Numbered from the stretch's first letter, positions 1-5,270 are shown. The stretch: 5,270 nucleotides of DNA from Pseudomonadota bacterium (GCA_023399465.1 JAEWPB010000069.1:1-5270), one strand, 5' to 3'. A program made the numbers and translations. The notes: generated from the letters alone by a model not told the origin.

Positions 1-669
1 CTGCAACAGGTGCTCGCCGCATTCCAGGCGGATCCCTTGATCGGCGCGGTGGTGCTGACCGGTTCCGAGAAGGCCTTCGCGGCCGGCGCCGACATCAAGG
101 AAATGCAGTCGCTGGATTTCGTCGACATGTTCCTCGGCGAATTCATCAGCGGCTGGGAGGAGATTGCGGGCTTCCGCAAGCCGCTGATCGCGGCGGTCAG
201 CGGCTTTGCGCTTGGCGGCGGCTGCGAGGTCGCGATGATGTGCGACTTCATCATCGCCTCGGAGACCGCCAAGTTCGGCCAGCCGGAGATCACGCTCGGG
301 GTCATTCCCGGGATGGGCGGTTCGCAGCGCCTGACCCGCGCCGTCGGCAAGGCGAAGGCGATGGACCTGATCCTGACCGGCCGGATGATGGATGCGGCGG
401 AAGCCGAGCGCGCCGGCCTGGTTGCGCGCGTCGTCGCCCCCGACAAACTGCTCGAGGAAGCCTTGTCGGCTGCCGCCCGCATCGGGTCGCTGTCGCTGCC
501 CTCGGTGCTGATGGCGAAGGAGAGCGTCAATCGCGCTTTCGAGACGACGCTTGCCGAAGGGCTGCGTTTCGAGCGCCGGCAGTTCCATTCGCTGTTTGCC
601 ACTGCCGACCAGAAAGAGGGGATGGCGGCCTTCGCCGAGAAGCGCAAGCCGGCGTTTCGCAACCGATGA
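1..669 (+). CDS. Enoyl-CoA hydratase (crotonase family), 5'-truncated by the window edge
   Basis: It hydrates the double bond of 2-trans-enoyl-CoA to the L-3-hydroxyacyl-CoA in fatty acid beta-oxidation and is a soluble cytoplasmic enzyme. The frame is open from base 1 (Leu-Gln-Gln before the first possible start, a GTG at position 10 that falls inside the fold), so the true start is upstream. 222 residues are visible against about 257 for the family, so roughly 35 N-terminal residues are missing. The oxyanion-hole segment AFAAGADIKEM is present, as is GGGCE with the first catalytic Glu (codon 226-228) and QPEI with the second (codon 286-288). They are 20 residues apart, like Glu144/Glu164 of the rat mitochondrial enzyme. 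The C-terminal part (MAKESVN, FATADQKEGM, FAEKRKPAF) resembles mitochondrial ECHS1 more than general crotonases, which favours true short-chain hydratase activity. Rhizobial genomes sometimes label this gene fadB1; I leave the symbol open. No clear terminator follows it. Confidence 0.95.
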   Translation: MQQVLAAFQADPLIGAVVLTGSEKAFAAGADIKEMQSLDFVDMFLGEFISGWEEIAGFRKPLIAAVSGFALGGGCEVAMMCDFIIASETAKFGQPEITLGVIPGMGGSQRLTRAVGKAKAMDLILTGRMMDAAEAERAGLVARVVAPDKLLEEALSAAARIGSLSLPSVLMAKESVNRAFETTLAEGLRFERRQFHSLFATADQKEGMAAFAEKRKPAFRNR

Positions 670-721
670 CGGCAGACGGGTGGCGATTCTGGAAATCTTT
701 GGCCGTTCGAGGCAAATGCGC

Positions 722-750
722 GTTGACGGCACGATCCATTCCAGCTATAT
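722..750 (+). promoter_or_regulatory. Probable housekeeping-sigma promoter of rpsT
   Basis: The -35 element GTTGAC (722-727) and -10 element CTATAT (745-750) are separated by exactly 17 bases. This differs in one base from the rhizobial sigma-70 consensus CTTGAC-N17-CTATAT. Transcription would begin near 757, giving a leader of about 113 nt before rpsT. It lies after the hydratase stop codon, so rpsT need not depend on read-through from that gene. Confidence 0.75.
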
Positions 751-764
751 GCCGCCCACGGTTT

Positions 765-784
765 GGAAAGCCGCCCGGTTTTCC
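765..784 (+). other. Hairpin in the rpsT 5' leader
   Basis: GGAAAGCC (765-772) pairs with GGTTTTCC (777-784) across a four-base GCCC loop, an 8-bp stem with one G-U pair. No T-run follows, so it is not an intrinsic terminator. It starts about 8 nt after the predicted transcription start and could stabilise the message or serve in feedback control of S20; either role is inference. Confidence 0.45.
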
Positions 785-855
785 GCGAATGCTCCCGTAT
801 TGCTGATGAGAATGGTCGCAGGACCGACGGCGATGGCGGAGTTTGGTTAGATTTC

Positions 856-864
856 GAAGAGAGG
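856..864 (+). promoter_or_regulatory. Ribosome binding site of rpsT
   Basis: Purine run GAAGAGAGG ending 5 nt before the ATG at 870. It fixes that ATG as the start rather than the in-frame codons upstream at 843-869, which would add nine residues never seen in S20. Confidence 0.8.
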
Positions 865-869
865 CATCC

Positions 870-1136
870 ATGGCCAATACAACTTCGGCGAAGAAGGCGA
901 CCCGCAAGATCGCTCGCCGTACCGCAGTCAACAAGGCTCGTCGTTCGCGCGTTCGCGGTTTCGTTCGCAAGGTCGAAGAAGCCATCGCATCGGGTGATGC
1001 AGCTGCCGCACAGGCCGCTCTGAAGGCCGCTCAGCCGGAACTGCAGCGCGCAGCCGGCAAGGGCGTTCTGCACAGCAACACCGCTTCCCGCAAGGTCTCG
1101 CGTCTTGCGCAGCGTGTAAAGGCGCTGTCGGCCTAA
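870..1136 (+). CDS. rpsT: 30S ribosomal protein S20
   Basis: S20 is a primary 16S rRNA-binding protein of the small ribosomal subunit, needed early in 30S assembly. The product is 88 residues, the usual length. It has the typical N-terminus MANTTSAKKATRK, a run of Arg/Lys-rich helix (RKIARRTAVNKARRSRVRGF), an alanine-rich central helix (EEAIASGDAAAAQAAL), and the conserved C-terminal signature around GVLHSNTASRKVSRLAQRV. The gene is monocistronic in appearance: its own promoter about 120-150 bp upstream and a strong terminator 30 bp after the stop. S20 made in excess represses its own translation in E. coli. The leader hairpin here makes a similar scheme possible but does not show it. Unlike the UUG-started E. 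coli gene, this one starts with ATG. Confidence 0.98.
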   Translation: MANTTSAKKATRKIARRTAVNKARRSRVRGFVRKVEEAIASGDAAAAQAALKAAQPELQRAAGKGVLHSNTASRKVSRLAQRVKALSA

Positions 1137-1166
1137 GTATTACACGGTTTAGTTGCTCAATTGATT

Positions 1167-1192
1167 AGCCCGGTCCCTGGACCGGGCTTTTT
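1167..1192 (+). terminator. Rho-independent terminator of rpsT
   Basis: AGCCCGGTCC (1167-1176) and GGACCGGGCT (1179-1188) are a perfect 10-bp inverted repeat around CT (in practice a 9-bp stem with a 4-base loop), followed directly by TTTTT (1188-1192). It stands 30 bp after the rpsT stop and should insulate dnaA from rpsT transcription. Confidence 0.92.
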
Positions 1193-1275
1193 GGATTCAA
1201 GATCCTCCAAGATTATCTAAGTCATTTGGCTAATTCCGGGCCGCCAGGACATGTCATCCGCGTGACACAAAAAAC

Positions 1276-1284
1276 TGTGTAAAA
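1276..1284 (-). promoter_or_regulatory. DnaA-box-like sequence upstream of dnaA
   Basis: The minus strand reads TTTTACACA, a full match to the relaxed DnaA box TTWTNCACA. It overlaps the inverted repeat ACACA (1265-1269) / TGTGT (1276-1280). A site here would fit autoregulation of dnaA by its product, known in several bacteria. It is the only match I found in the window, so chance is a real alternative. Confidence 0.35.
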
Positions 1285-1350
1285 ACAGCTATTTACGCGA
1301 GGTTCCGGTTGTCGTGTCGAGCTTGCGGCGGCGCTGTCCCTACTACTTTT

Positions 1351-1478
1351 GAGTCAAGTGCTTTTTTATTTTCTTTGTCTTCCCGCCTGATCGCGAAACG
1401 GGAAAATTCGAATCCCCTTGATTCAAAAGCGATTCTTCATAAACACGGTTGCGTCACTCAAATTACGTTACGGGAGTC
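1351..1478. promoter_or_regulatory. Cluster of five GANTC (CcrM methylation) sites upstream of dnaA
   Basis: GAGTC at 1351-1355, GAATC at 1410-1414, GATTC at 1420-1424, GATTC at 1431-1435 and GAGTC at 1474-1478. Two further sites in the same intergenic region are at 1194-1198 and 1683-1687. GANTC is the target of the cell-cycle methylase CcrM in alphaproteobacteria, and in Caulobacter dnaA transcription responds to promoter methylation. The sites are direct observations; methylation-dependent control here is inference. Confidence 0.55.
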
Positions 1479-1490
1479 AATGCCCGGCGC

Positions 1491-1505
1491 TTAATTTTGC
1501 GTAAA
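1491..1505 (+). promoter_or_regulatory. Weak CtrA-like element
   Basis: TTAA (1491-1494), seven bases, then TAAA (1502-1505), one mismatch from the CtrA consensus TTAA-N7-TTAA. It falls just right of the GANTC cluster. With one mismatch in an AT-rich stretch it is only a candidate. Confidence 0.2.
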
Positions 1506-1513
1506 ATTCACTG

Positions 1514-1542
1514 TTGATCTTGGCATTTGATCCTGCCTAAAT
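1514..1542 (+). promoter_or_regulatory. Candidate dnaA promoter (weak)
   Basis: TTGATC (1514-1519) and CTAAAT (1537-1542) are 17 bases apart. The -10 differs from CTATAT in one base and the -35 shares TTGA. It is the best-spaced pair I found in the dnaA upstream region, but not strong. It would put the start near 1549 and leave a leader of about 470 nt. A second TTGATC at 1527-1532 forms an imperfect 13-nt direct repeat with the first. Confidence 0.25.
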
Positions 1543-1664
1543 GCCTCTCAACAGGGGGCGCGGACAATCTGCAAGGGCTGGCCTAAAACTGCCACGCAGG
1601 CAGCGGGTTGTCTTTGTGTCCCTTGAGCGGAACGATGGTTTCGCGTTTTCAAGCAGTGTTCATG

Positions 1665-1682
1665 TCTTTACGCGGCTAAAGA
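1665..1682. repeat. Short inverted repeat upstream of dnaA
   Basis: TCTTTA (1665-1670) and TAAAGA (1677-1682) form a perfect 6-bp inverted repeat with six bases between. It overlaps one copy of the motif TTTACGCG (1667-1674), also present at 1292-1299. It could be an operator or a small leader hairpin; nothing decides between these. Confidence 0.3.
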
Positions 1683-2007
1683 GATTCAGCCGGAGAGCGA
1701 TGTACGCTGCGCGAATGTGGTCAGGAGCTTCCTGGCCGGGGCAGTAGGGGACAATGACATACATAAGCATCCGCGGGCTCGTTGCGAGGCAGGCCTGAAG
1801 GATCGTGGCGGGAGCGATCCCGGAAATGGACAGGAGCTGACCGCTCTTGCCCATGCAAGGCTCTTCGACGTTGCATTTGGCTTGCAGCCCGGAGGGGTTT
1901 TCAAAAAGCGCTGTAGATGTTCCGAAGGGTGCACCGGCAGCGCGGCTTAATGAAGAAACATGTTCGGGCGCTGGATGAAGCCACCGCCCGCCAAGAAATG
2001 AAAATGT

Positions 2008-2013
2008 GGAAGG
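2008..2013 (+). promoter_or_regulatory. Ribosome binding site that decides the dnaA start
   Basis: GGAAGG lies 7 nt before the ATG at 2021. The in-frame GTG at 2006 has no purine-rich site in front of it, and the ATG at 2036 is too far away (22 nt). The start at 2021 is therefore preferred. Confidence 0.7.
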
Positions 2014-2020
2014 CGGCGAT

Positions 2021-3559
2021 ATGCAAAACAACACAATGAGGGCCGGTGCGTTGGAAGTCGGGGACAATGCGCGACAGGTCATCAAGGATGTTTGCTCCGA
2101 TGCGGCGGGTGACAACGCGGATGCAAGGCATAACGCACTTTTCGAGCGTGTCAGCGCACGCTTGAAGGCGCAGGTTGGACCGGAAGTCTATGCGAGCTGG
2201 TTCGCGCGGCTGAAGCTGCACACGATGTCCAAGAGCGTCGTGCGCCTCTCGGTTCCGACGACGTTCCTGAAGTCGTGGATCAACAACCGCTATCTCGATC
2301 TCATCACGCAGCTTTTCCAGGCCGAAGATGCCGAGATCCTCAAGGTCGAGATCGTCGTGCGCACTGCTGCCCGCAATGTTCGTAGCCAGGCAGACGATCA
2401 TGCGCCGGCTACCGAGACCGCCACGGCCCAGCAGCCGCGCCGTACGGCCGCCCAGCCGGTCGGCCAGGCCATTCCGCCGGTAGCCGCGCCGCGTCCGGCA
2501 GCCTCGGGCGCGCCGCTCTTCGGTTCGCCGCTCGACAGCCGCTACACCTTCGACACCTTCGTGGAAGGTCCGTCGAACCGCGTGGCGCTCGCCGCCGCCA
2601 AGACCATCGCCGAAGCCGGTTCCGGCGCGGTGCGCTTCAACCCGCTGTTCGTTCATGCCAGCGTCGGCCTCGGCAAGACCCATCTGCTGCAGGCGGTCGC
2701 CAATGCCGCGGTACAGAGCCCGCGTGCGCCTCGCGTCGTCTACCTGACGGCGGAATACTTCATGTGGCGCTTCGCTACCGCGATCCGCGACAACGACGCC
2801 CTGACGCTGAAGGACTCGCTGCGCAACATCGATCTTCTGATCATCGACGACATGCAGTTCCTGCAGGGCAAGATGATCCAGCACGAGTTCTGCCACCTGC
2901 TCAACATGCTGCTCGACAGCGCCAAGCAGGTCGTCGTTGCCGCCGACCGCGCGCCGTGGGAACTGGAATCGCTTGATCCGCGCGTCCGTTCGCGTCTGCA
3001 GGGTGGCGTGGCGATCGAACTCGAGGCGCCCGACTTCGAAATGCGCGAGGAAATGCTCCAGCGTCGTCTCGACGTTGCCCGCAAGGACGACCCGTCGCTG
3101 GAAATTCCGGAAGATATCCTGACCCACGTCGCCCGCAACGTCACGGCCAGCGGCCGCGAACTCGAAGGCGCCTTCAACCAGCTGGTCTTCCGCCGCTCCT
3201 TCGAGCCGAACCTGTCCATCGATCGCGTCGATGAATTGCTTTCCCACCTCGTCGGCTCCGGCGAGCCGAAGCGGGTGCGCATCGAGGACATCCAGCGCAT
3301 CGTCGCCCGCCACTACAACGTGTCGCGCCAGGAGCTGGTTTCCAACCGCCGCACCCGGGTGATCGTCAAGCCGCGCCAGATCGCGATGTATCTGTCGAAG
3401 ACGCTGACCCCGCGCTCGTTCCCGGAAATCGGACGCCGCTTCGGCGGGCGCGATCACACCACGGTGCTGCATGCCGTGCGCAAGATCGAGGAGCTGATTG
3501 CCGCCGATACCAAGCTGTCGCATGAGGTCGAGCTTCTGAAGCGGCTGATCAACGAGTAA
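2021..3559 (+). CDS. dnaA: Chromosomal replication initiator protein DnaA
   Basis: DnaA is the AAA+ ATPase that binds DnaA boxes, oligomerises on the origin, opens it and recruits the helicase; it also acts as a transcription factor. The product is 512 residues. After an extension of about 36 residues with little resemblance to other proteins comes domain I (about 38-110, HNALFERVSARLKAQVG...YASWF). Next are a Pro/Ala/Gln-rich linker (about 120-165), the AAA+ domain III (about 168-400) and the DNA-binding domain IV (about 415-512). Visible motifs are Walker A VGLGKTH (Lys219, Thr220), Walker B LLIIDD (Asp276, Asp277), sensor 1 around Asp309-Arg310, the box VII arginine in VRSRLQGG (Arg325), sensor 2 in GRELEG (Arg379) and the signature RDHTTVLHA (from 477). 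The residues before Walker A are His-Ala-Ser rather than the Tyr-Gly-Gly of E. coli. Sequence and linker are rhizobial in type. The gene stands alone, not beside dnaN or recF, with its own terminator. Confidence 0.98.
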   Translation: MQNNTMRAGALEVGDNARQVIKDVCSDAAGDNADARHNALFERVSARLKAQVGPEVYASWFARLKLHTMSKSVVRLSVPTTFLKSWINNRYLDLITQLFQAEDAEILKVEIVVRTAARNVRSQADDHAPATETATAQQPRRTAAQPVGQAIPPVAAPRPAASGAPLFGSPLDSRYTFDTFVEGPSNRVALAAAKTIAEAGSGAVRFNPLFVHASVGLGKTHLLQAVANAAVQSPRAPRVVYLTAEYFMWRFATAIRDNDALTLKDSLRNIDLLIIDDMQFLQGKMIQHEFCHLLNMLLDSAKQVVVAADRAPWELESLDPRVRSRLQGGVAIELEAPDFEMREEMLQRRLDVARKDDPSLEIPEDILTHVARNVTASGRELEGAFNQLVFRRSFEPNLSIDRVDELLSHLVGSGEPKRVRIEDIQRIVARHYNVSRQELVSNRRTRVIVKPRQIAMYLSKTLTPRSFPEIGRRFGGRDHTTVLHAVRKIEELIAADTKLSHEVELLKRLINE

Positions 3560-3581
3560 TATATCCCGTACGTCCTATATG

Positions 3582-3610
3582 ACCGGCCTGCCTCGTGCGG
3601 GCCGGTTTTT
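3582..3610 (+). terminator. Rho-independent terminator of dnaA
   Basis: ACCGGCCTGC (3582-3591) pairs with GCGGGCCGGT (3597-3606), ten pairs with one G-U, around a five-base loop. TTTTT (3606-3610) follows. It lies 22 bp after the dnaA stop and separates dnaA from the transporter gene. Confidence 0.9.
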
Positions 3611-3701
3611 CGTTGTTGCGGGAATGACGCAAAGCGACTTGAATGCCCTCGCAAGAATCGGATGGCCAAGATCGCTGTGCGGTTGTACTCATTGCCCAAA
3701 T

Positions 3702-3710
3702 GGAGTGAGG
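3702..3710 (+). promoter_or_regulatory. Ribosome binding site of the transporter gene
   Basis: GGAGTGAGG ends 7 nt before the ATG at 3718. It supports that start over the nearby ATG at 3733, and over the out-of-frame ATG at 3711, which directly follows the site with no spacing. I saw no convincing promoter in 3611-3701. Confidence 0.65.
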
Positions 3711-3717
3711 ATGCGAA

Positions 3718-4644
3718 ATGAGCACGAAGCAAATGGGCGTCGCAGAGTGGGGCATGTTGATCGTGCTCTCGGTGCTCTGGGGTGGGTCCTTCCTTTTCAA
3801 CGGCATGGCAGTCCGAGAGCTGCCGCCTTTCACCATCGTCACCTTGCGGGTAGGCATCGCCGCCGCGGCATTGCTTGTTCTGGTGCGTATCATGGGCTTG
3901 CACATGCCGCGCGGGCGTAGCATCTGGGCTGCATTTTTCGGCATGGGGCTTCTCAACAACGTCATCCCGTTTTCGCTGATCGTCTGGGGGCAAACACAGA
4001 TCGCCAGCGGTCTGGCGTCTATCCTCAATGCCACGACCCCGCTCTTCACGGTGATTGTCGCCCATCTGTTGGCCACGGATGAGAAGATGACCGGCAACCG
4101 GCTGGCAGGTGTTGTGGTGGGCTTTACCGGCGTTGCGATCATGATCGGGCCTGCAGCGGCTGCCGGGTCTGTGGGCAGCGTTCTGGCGCCGCTCGCCGTG
4201 CTCGGTGCGGCGCTGTCCTATTCGATTGCAAGCATCTACGGGCGGCGTTTCCACGCCATGGGTCTGCCGCCGATGATCCCGGCGACCGGGCAGGTGACCG
4301 CATCGACGCTCATGCTCCTGCCGATTGCCCTGCTGGTCGATCACCCCTGGTCGCTGGCGATGCCGGGCGCCGCCACCTGGGGGGCGATATTCGGTATCGC
4401 CCTGCTGTCGTCTGCGCTCGCCTACCTGCTGTTCTTCCGCATTCTGGCGACCGCCGGCGCGACCAATCTGTCGCTCGTCACCTTTCTCATTCCGGTAAGC
4501 GCGATCCTGCTTGGCACGCTGGTTCTCGGCGAGCGGCTGGAGGCCAAGCACTTTGCCGGGATGGCGCTGATTGCGCTCGGGCTGGCAGCGATCGACGGCC
4601 GGCCGCTCGGATGGCTGAAGCGCCGCGTCAAAGCGGCGCAGTAA
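3718..4644 (+). CDS. EamA-family (drug/metabolite transporter superfamily) inner-membrane permease
   Basis: The product is 308 residues, the normal size for this family, and is built of two repeated EamA units of five helices each. Hydrophobic segments fall at about 11-30, 37-57, 69-90, 97-118, 127-146, 152-175, 182-206, 217-240, 246-270 and 276-295. Family landmarks are present: WGGSFLFN at the end of helix 1, LRVGIAAAALL in helix 2, ASILNATTPLFTVIVAHLL in helix 4, and LIPVSAILLGTLVLGERL in helix 9, followed by a positively charged tail (KRRVKAAQ) expected in the cytoplasm. Members export amino acids, nucleosides, drugs or other metabolites. The substrate cannot be read from sequence, and the neighbours (dnaA, hemW) give no hint. 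It is probably transcribed alone, between the dnaA terminator and the convergent hemW. Codon use matches the neighbours and there is no sign of recent transfer. Confidence 0.93.
   Translation: MSTKQMGVAEWGMLIVLSVLWGGSFLFNGMAVRELPPFTIVTLRVGIAAAALLVLVRIMGLHMPRGRSIWAAFFGMGLLNNVIPFSLIVWGQTQIASGLASILNATTPLFTVIVAHLLATDEKMTGNRLAGVVVGFTGVAIMIGPAAAAGSVGSVLAPLAVLGAALSYSIASIYGRRFHAMGLPPMIPATGQVTASTLMLLPIALLVDHPWSLAMPGAATWGAIFGIALLSSALAYLLFFRILATAGATNLSLVTFLIPVSAILLGTLVLGERLEAKHFAGMALIALGLAAIDGRPLGWLKRRVKAAQ
4620..4639. repeat. GC-rich hairpin at the end of the transporter gene
   Basis: GCGCCGC (4620-4626) and GCGGCGC (4633-4639) form a perfect 7-bp inverted repeat with a six-base loop, inside the last codons of the transporter gene. 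Neither strand has a T-run after it, so it is not a classic terminator. It may still act as a 3' end stabiliser or pause for either of the two convergent messages. Confidence 0.35.
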
Positions 4645-4666
4645 GGGCTAGGACGGCTGAAATCGG

Positions 4667-5270
4667 TCAGCAGGCGAGGTCTGCGACGACCGCGTCGAGG
4701 ATCAGCATGCCGGAGGGGGTGCAGCGCAGGCGCGAATTGCCGAGCCGCTCGATGAAGCCGTGCTCGAGCAGGATCTCCTCCCGCTTGGCATCCGGATCGC
4801 GGCCGGAAAGCTGCTGCCAGCGGGCAAGGTCGACGCCTTCCCTGAGGCGCAGCCCCATCAGCAGCAGCTCGTCGGCCTGTTCCTCGCAACCGAGCAGTTC
4901 CTGCTCGATCATGCCGTGTCCGTCGCGTTCCACCAGTTCCAGCCACGTTTCCGGCTTGCGCTCGGTCGCGGTCGCCAGCTTGTAGATACCGCGCGAAAGC
5001 CGACCATGCGCCCCGGGGCCGATGCCGGCATAGTCGCCGTAGCGCCAGTAGGTCAGGTTATGGCGGCTTTCCGCGCCCGGGCGGGCGTGGTTGGAAACCT
5101 CATAGGCAGGCAGGCCCTCGCGGGCGGTGATTTCCTGCGTGGCCTCGTAGAGAACGGCGGAATGCTCGCCATCGGGCACGATCAGCTTGCCGGCCTTGTG
5201 CAGGCCGAAGAAGGGGGTGCCTTCCTCGATCGTCAACTGATAGAGCGACAGGTGATCGACGGCATACGAT
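4667..5270 (-). CDS. hemW: HemW, radical-SAM family haem chaperone (HemN-like), 5' part outside the window
   Basis: HemW binds haem and is thought to deliver it to haem proteins of the respiratory chain. It was formerly annotated as oxygen-independent coproporphyrinogen III oxidase. The C-terminal 200 residues are visible and the frame is open to the window edge, so about 190 N-terminal residues, with the radical-SAM cysteine motif, are missing. The first visible methionine-type codon (TTG at 5234-5236) is an internal Leu, not a start. Evidence is DHLSLYQLTIEEGTPF at the visible beginning, YEVSNHARPG, then HNLTYW (5045-5062), an instance of the HNxxYW motif that marks HemW rather than true HemN. 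GDYAGIGPGAHG follows, and then the C-terminal HemN_C-type domain (EQADELLLMGLRLREGVDL). It converges with the transporter gene over a 22-bp gap. Rhizobial genomes often carry rdgB and rph upstream of hemW; that part is not visible. Confidence 0.93.
   Translation of the reverse strand, partial: SYAVDHLSLYQLTIEEGTPFFGLHKAGKLIVPDGEHSAVLYEATQEITAREGLPAYEVSNHARPGAESRHNLTYWRYGDYAGIGPGAHGRLSRGIYKLATATERKPETWLELVERDGHGMIEQELLGCEEQADELLLMGLRLREGVDLARWQQLSGRDPDAKREEILLEHGFIERLGNSRLRCTPSGMLILDAVVADLAC

Larger units (their letters stand above)
1193..2020 (+). other. Long non-coding region upstream of dnaA (regulatory region and leader)
   Basis: About 830 bp lie between the rpsT terminator and the dnaA start with no gene I can support. 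Open frames of 61-82 codons occur on both strands, but they lack a convincing ribosome site, family resemblance or typical rhizobial codon pattern. The left half (about 1200-1530) is AT-richer than the rest of the window, with a pyrimidine-rich stretch at 1361-1383. It holds most of the GANTC sites, a DnaA-box-like sequence and a weak CtrA-like element. The right half (about 1560-1990) is richer in GC and has several short inverted repeats: 1589-1603, 1665-1682, 1800-1820 and 1846-1859. If transcription starts in the left half, dnaA mRNA carries a leader of several hundred nucleotides. A small RNA cannot be excluded. Confidence 0.6.

Noticed and set aside
527..985. A 152-codon minus-strand frame spanning the hydratase end, the rpsT promoter and rpsT
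   Set aside because: It covers three well-supported features, has no ribosome site or family resemblance, and is Arg-rich as expected for a shadow.
1717..1950. A 77-codon plus-strand frame, and overlapping minus-strand frames, in the dnaA leader
   Set aside because: No good ribosome site, no recognised family and no coding-like residue composition. Conservation would be needed to call it.
1193..2020. A chromosomal replication origin next to dnaA
   Set aside because: Only one DnaA-box match and no array of boxes next to an AT-rich unwinding element; rhizobial origins are known elsewhere (near hemE).
2006..2020. dnaA starting at the GTG at 2006
   Set aside because: There is no ribosome site before it, while GGAAGG is well placed for the ATG at 2021 and lies inside the stretch the longer form would translate.
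1901..3523. A 540-codon open frame on the minus strand opposite dnaA
   Set aside because: It is the antisense shadow of a high-GC gene. Its translation is rich in Arg, Asp and His repeats, with no recognisable domain, and it covers a certain dnaA.
3454..4551. A 365-codon minus-strand frame across the dnaA end and the transporter
   Set aside because: Its composition is extreme (Arg, Gln, His, Glu), it runs through the dnaA terminator, and it opposes a clear membrane protein gene.
1..5270. A new defence, mobile or biosynthetic system
   Set aside because: All supported genes are housekeeping or common transporter families in conserved-looking order. There are no integrase, transposase, terminal repeats, spacer arrays or toxin-antitoxin-like pairs.

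Overview
The window reads as a stretch of ordinary chromosome from an alphaproteobacterium of the Rhizobiales, most likely Rhizobiaceae (Rhizobium/Agrobacterium/Ensifer/Shinella type). The grounds are the DnaA sequence and its unusual neighbourhood, the 88-residue ribosomal protein S20, a promoter matching the rhizobial housekeeping form CTTGAC-N17-CTATAT, high-GC coding DNA, and GANTC sites (the CcrM methylation target) crowded into the region upstream of dnaA. The taxonomic call comes from remembered family sequences, not from a search.

Layout, left to right. Positions 1-669 hold the 3' part of a short-chain enoyl-CoA hydratase gene whose start lies outside the window. A well-formed promoter (722-750) and a leader of roughly 110 nt with a stable hairpin lead into rpsT (870-1136, ribosomal protein S20), which is closed by a strong intrinsic terminator (1167-1192). 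About 830 bp without a convincing gene follow (1193-2020). Its left half is AT-richer and carries GANTC sites, a DnaA-box-like sequence and short repeated motifs; I read it as the regulatory region and long leader of dnaA. Next come dnaA (2021-3559, replication initiator) and its own intrinsic terminator (3582-3610). A ten-helix drug/metabolite transporter of the EamA family lies at 3718-4644. It meets, tail to tail after 22 bp, the 3' part of hemW (4667 to the right edge, minus strand), a radical-SAM family haem chaperone.

The genes are not one pathway. rpsT and dnaA look like separately transcribed, separately terminated growth-linked genes. The hydratase, transporter and hemW are neighbours without an evident functional link. 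I see no mobile element, CRISPR array, tRNA or rRNA, and no sign of a new multi-gene system. The most interesting part is the dnaA upstream region, where GANTC density is much higher than in the rest of the window and points to methylation-linked control of the initiator gene.
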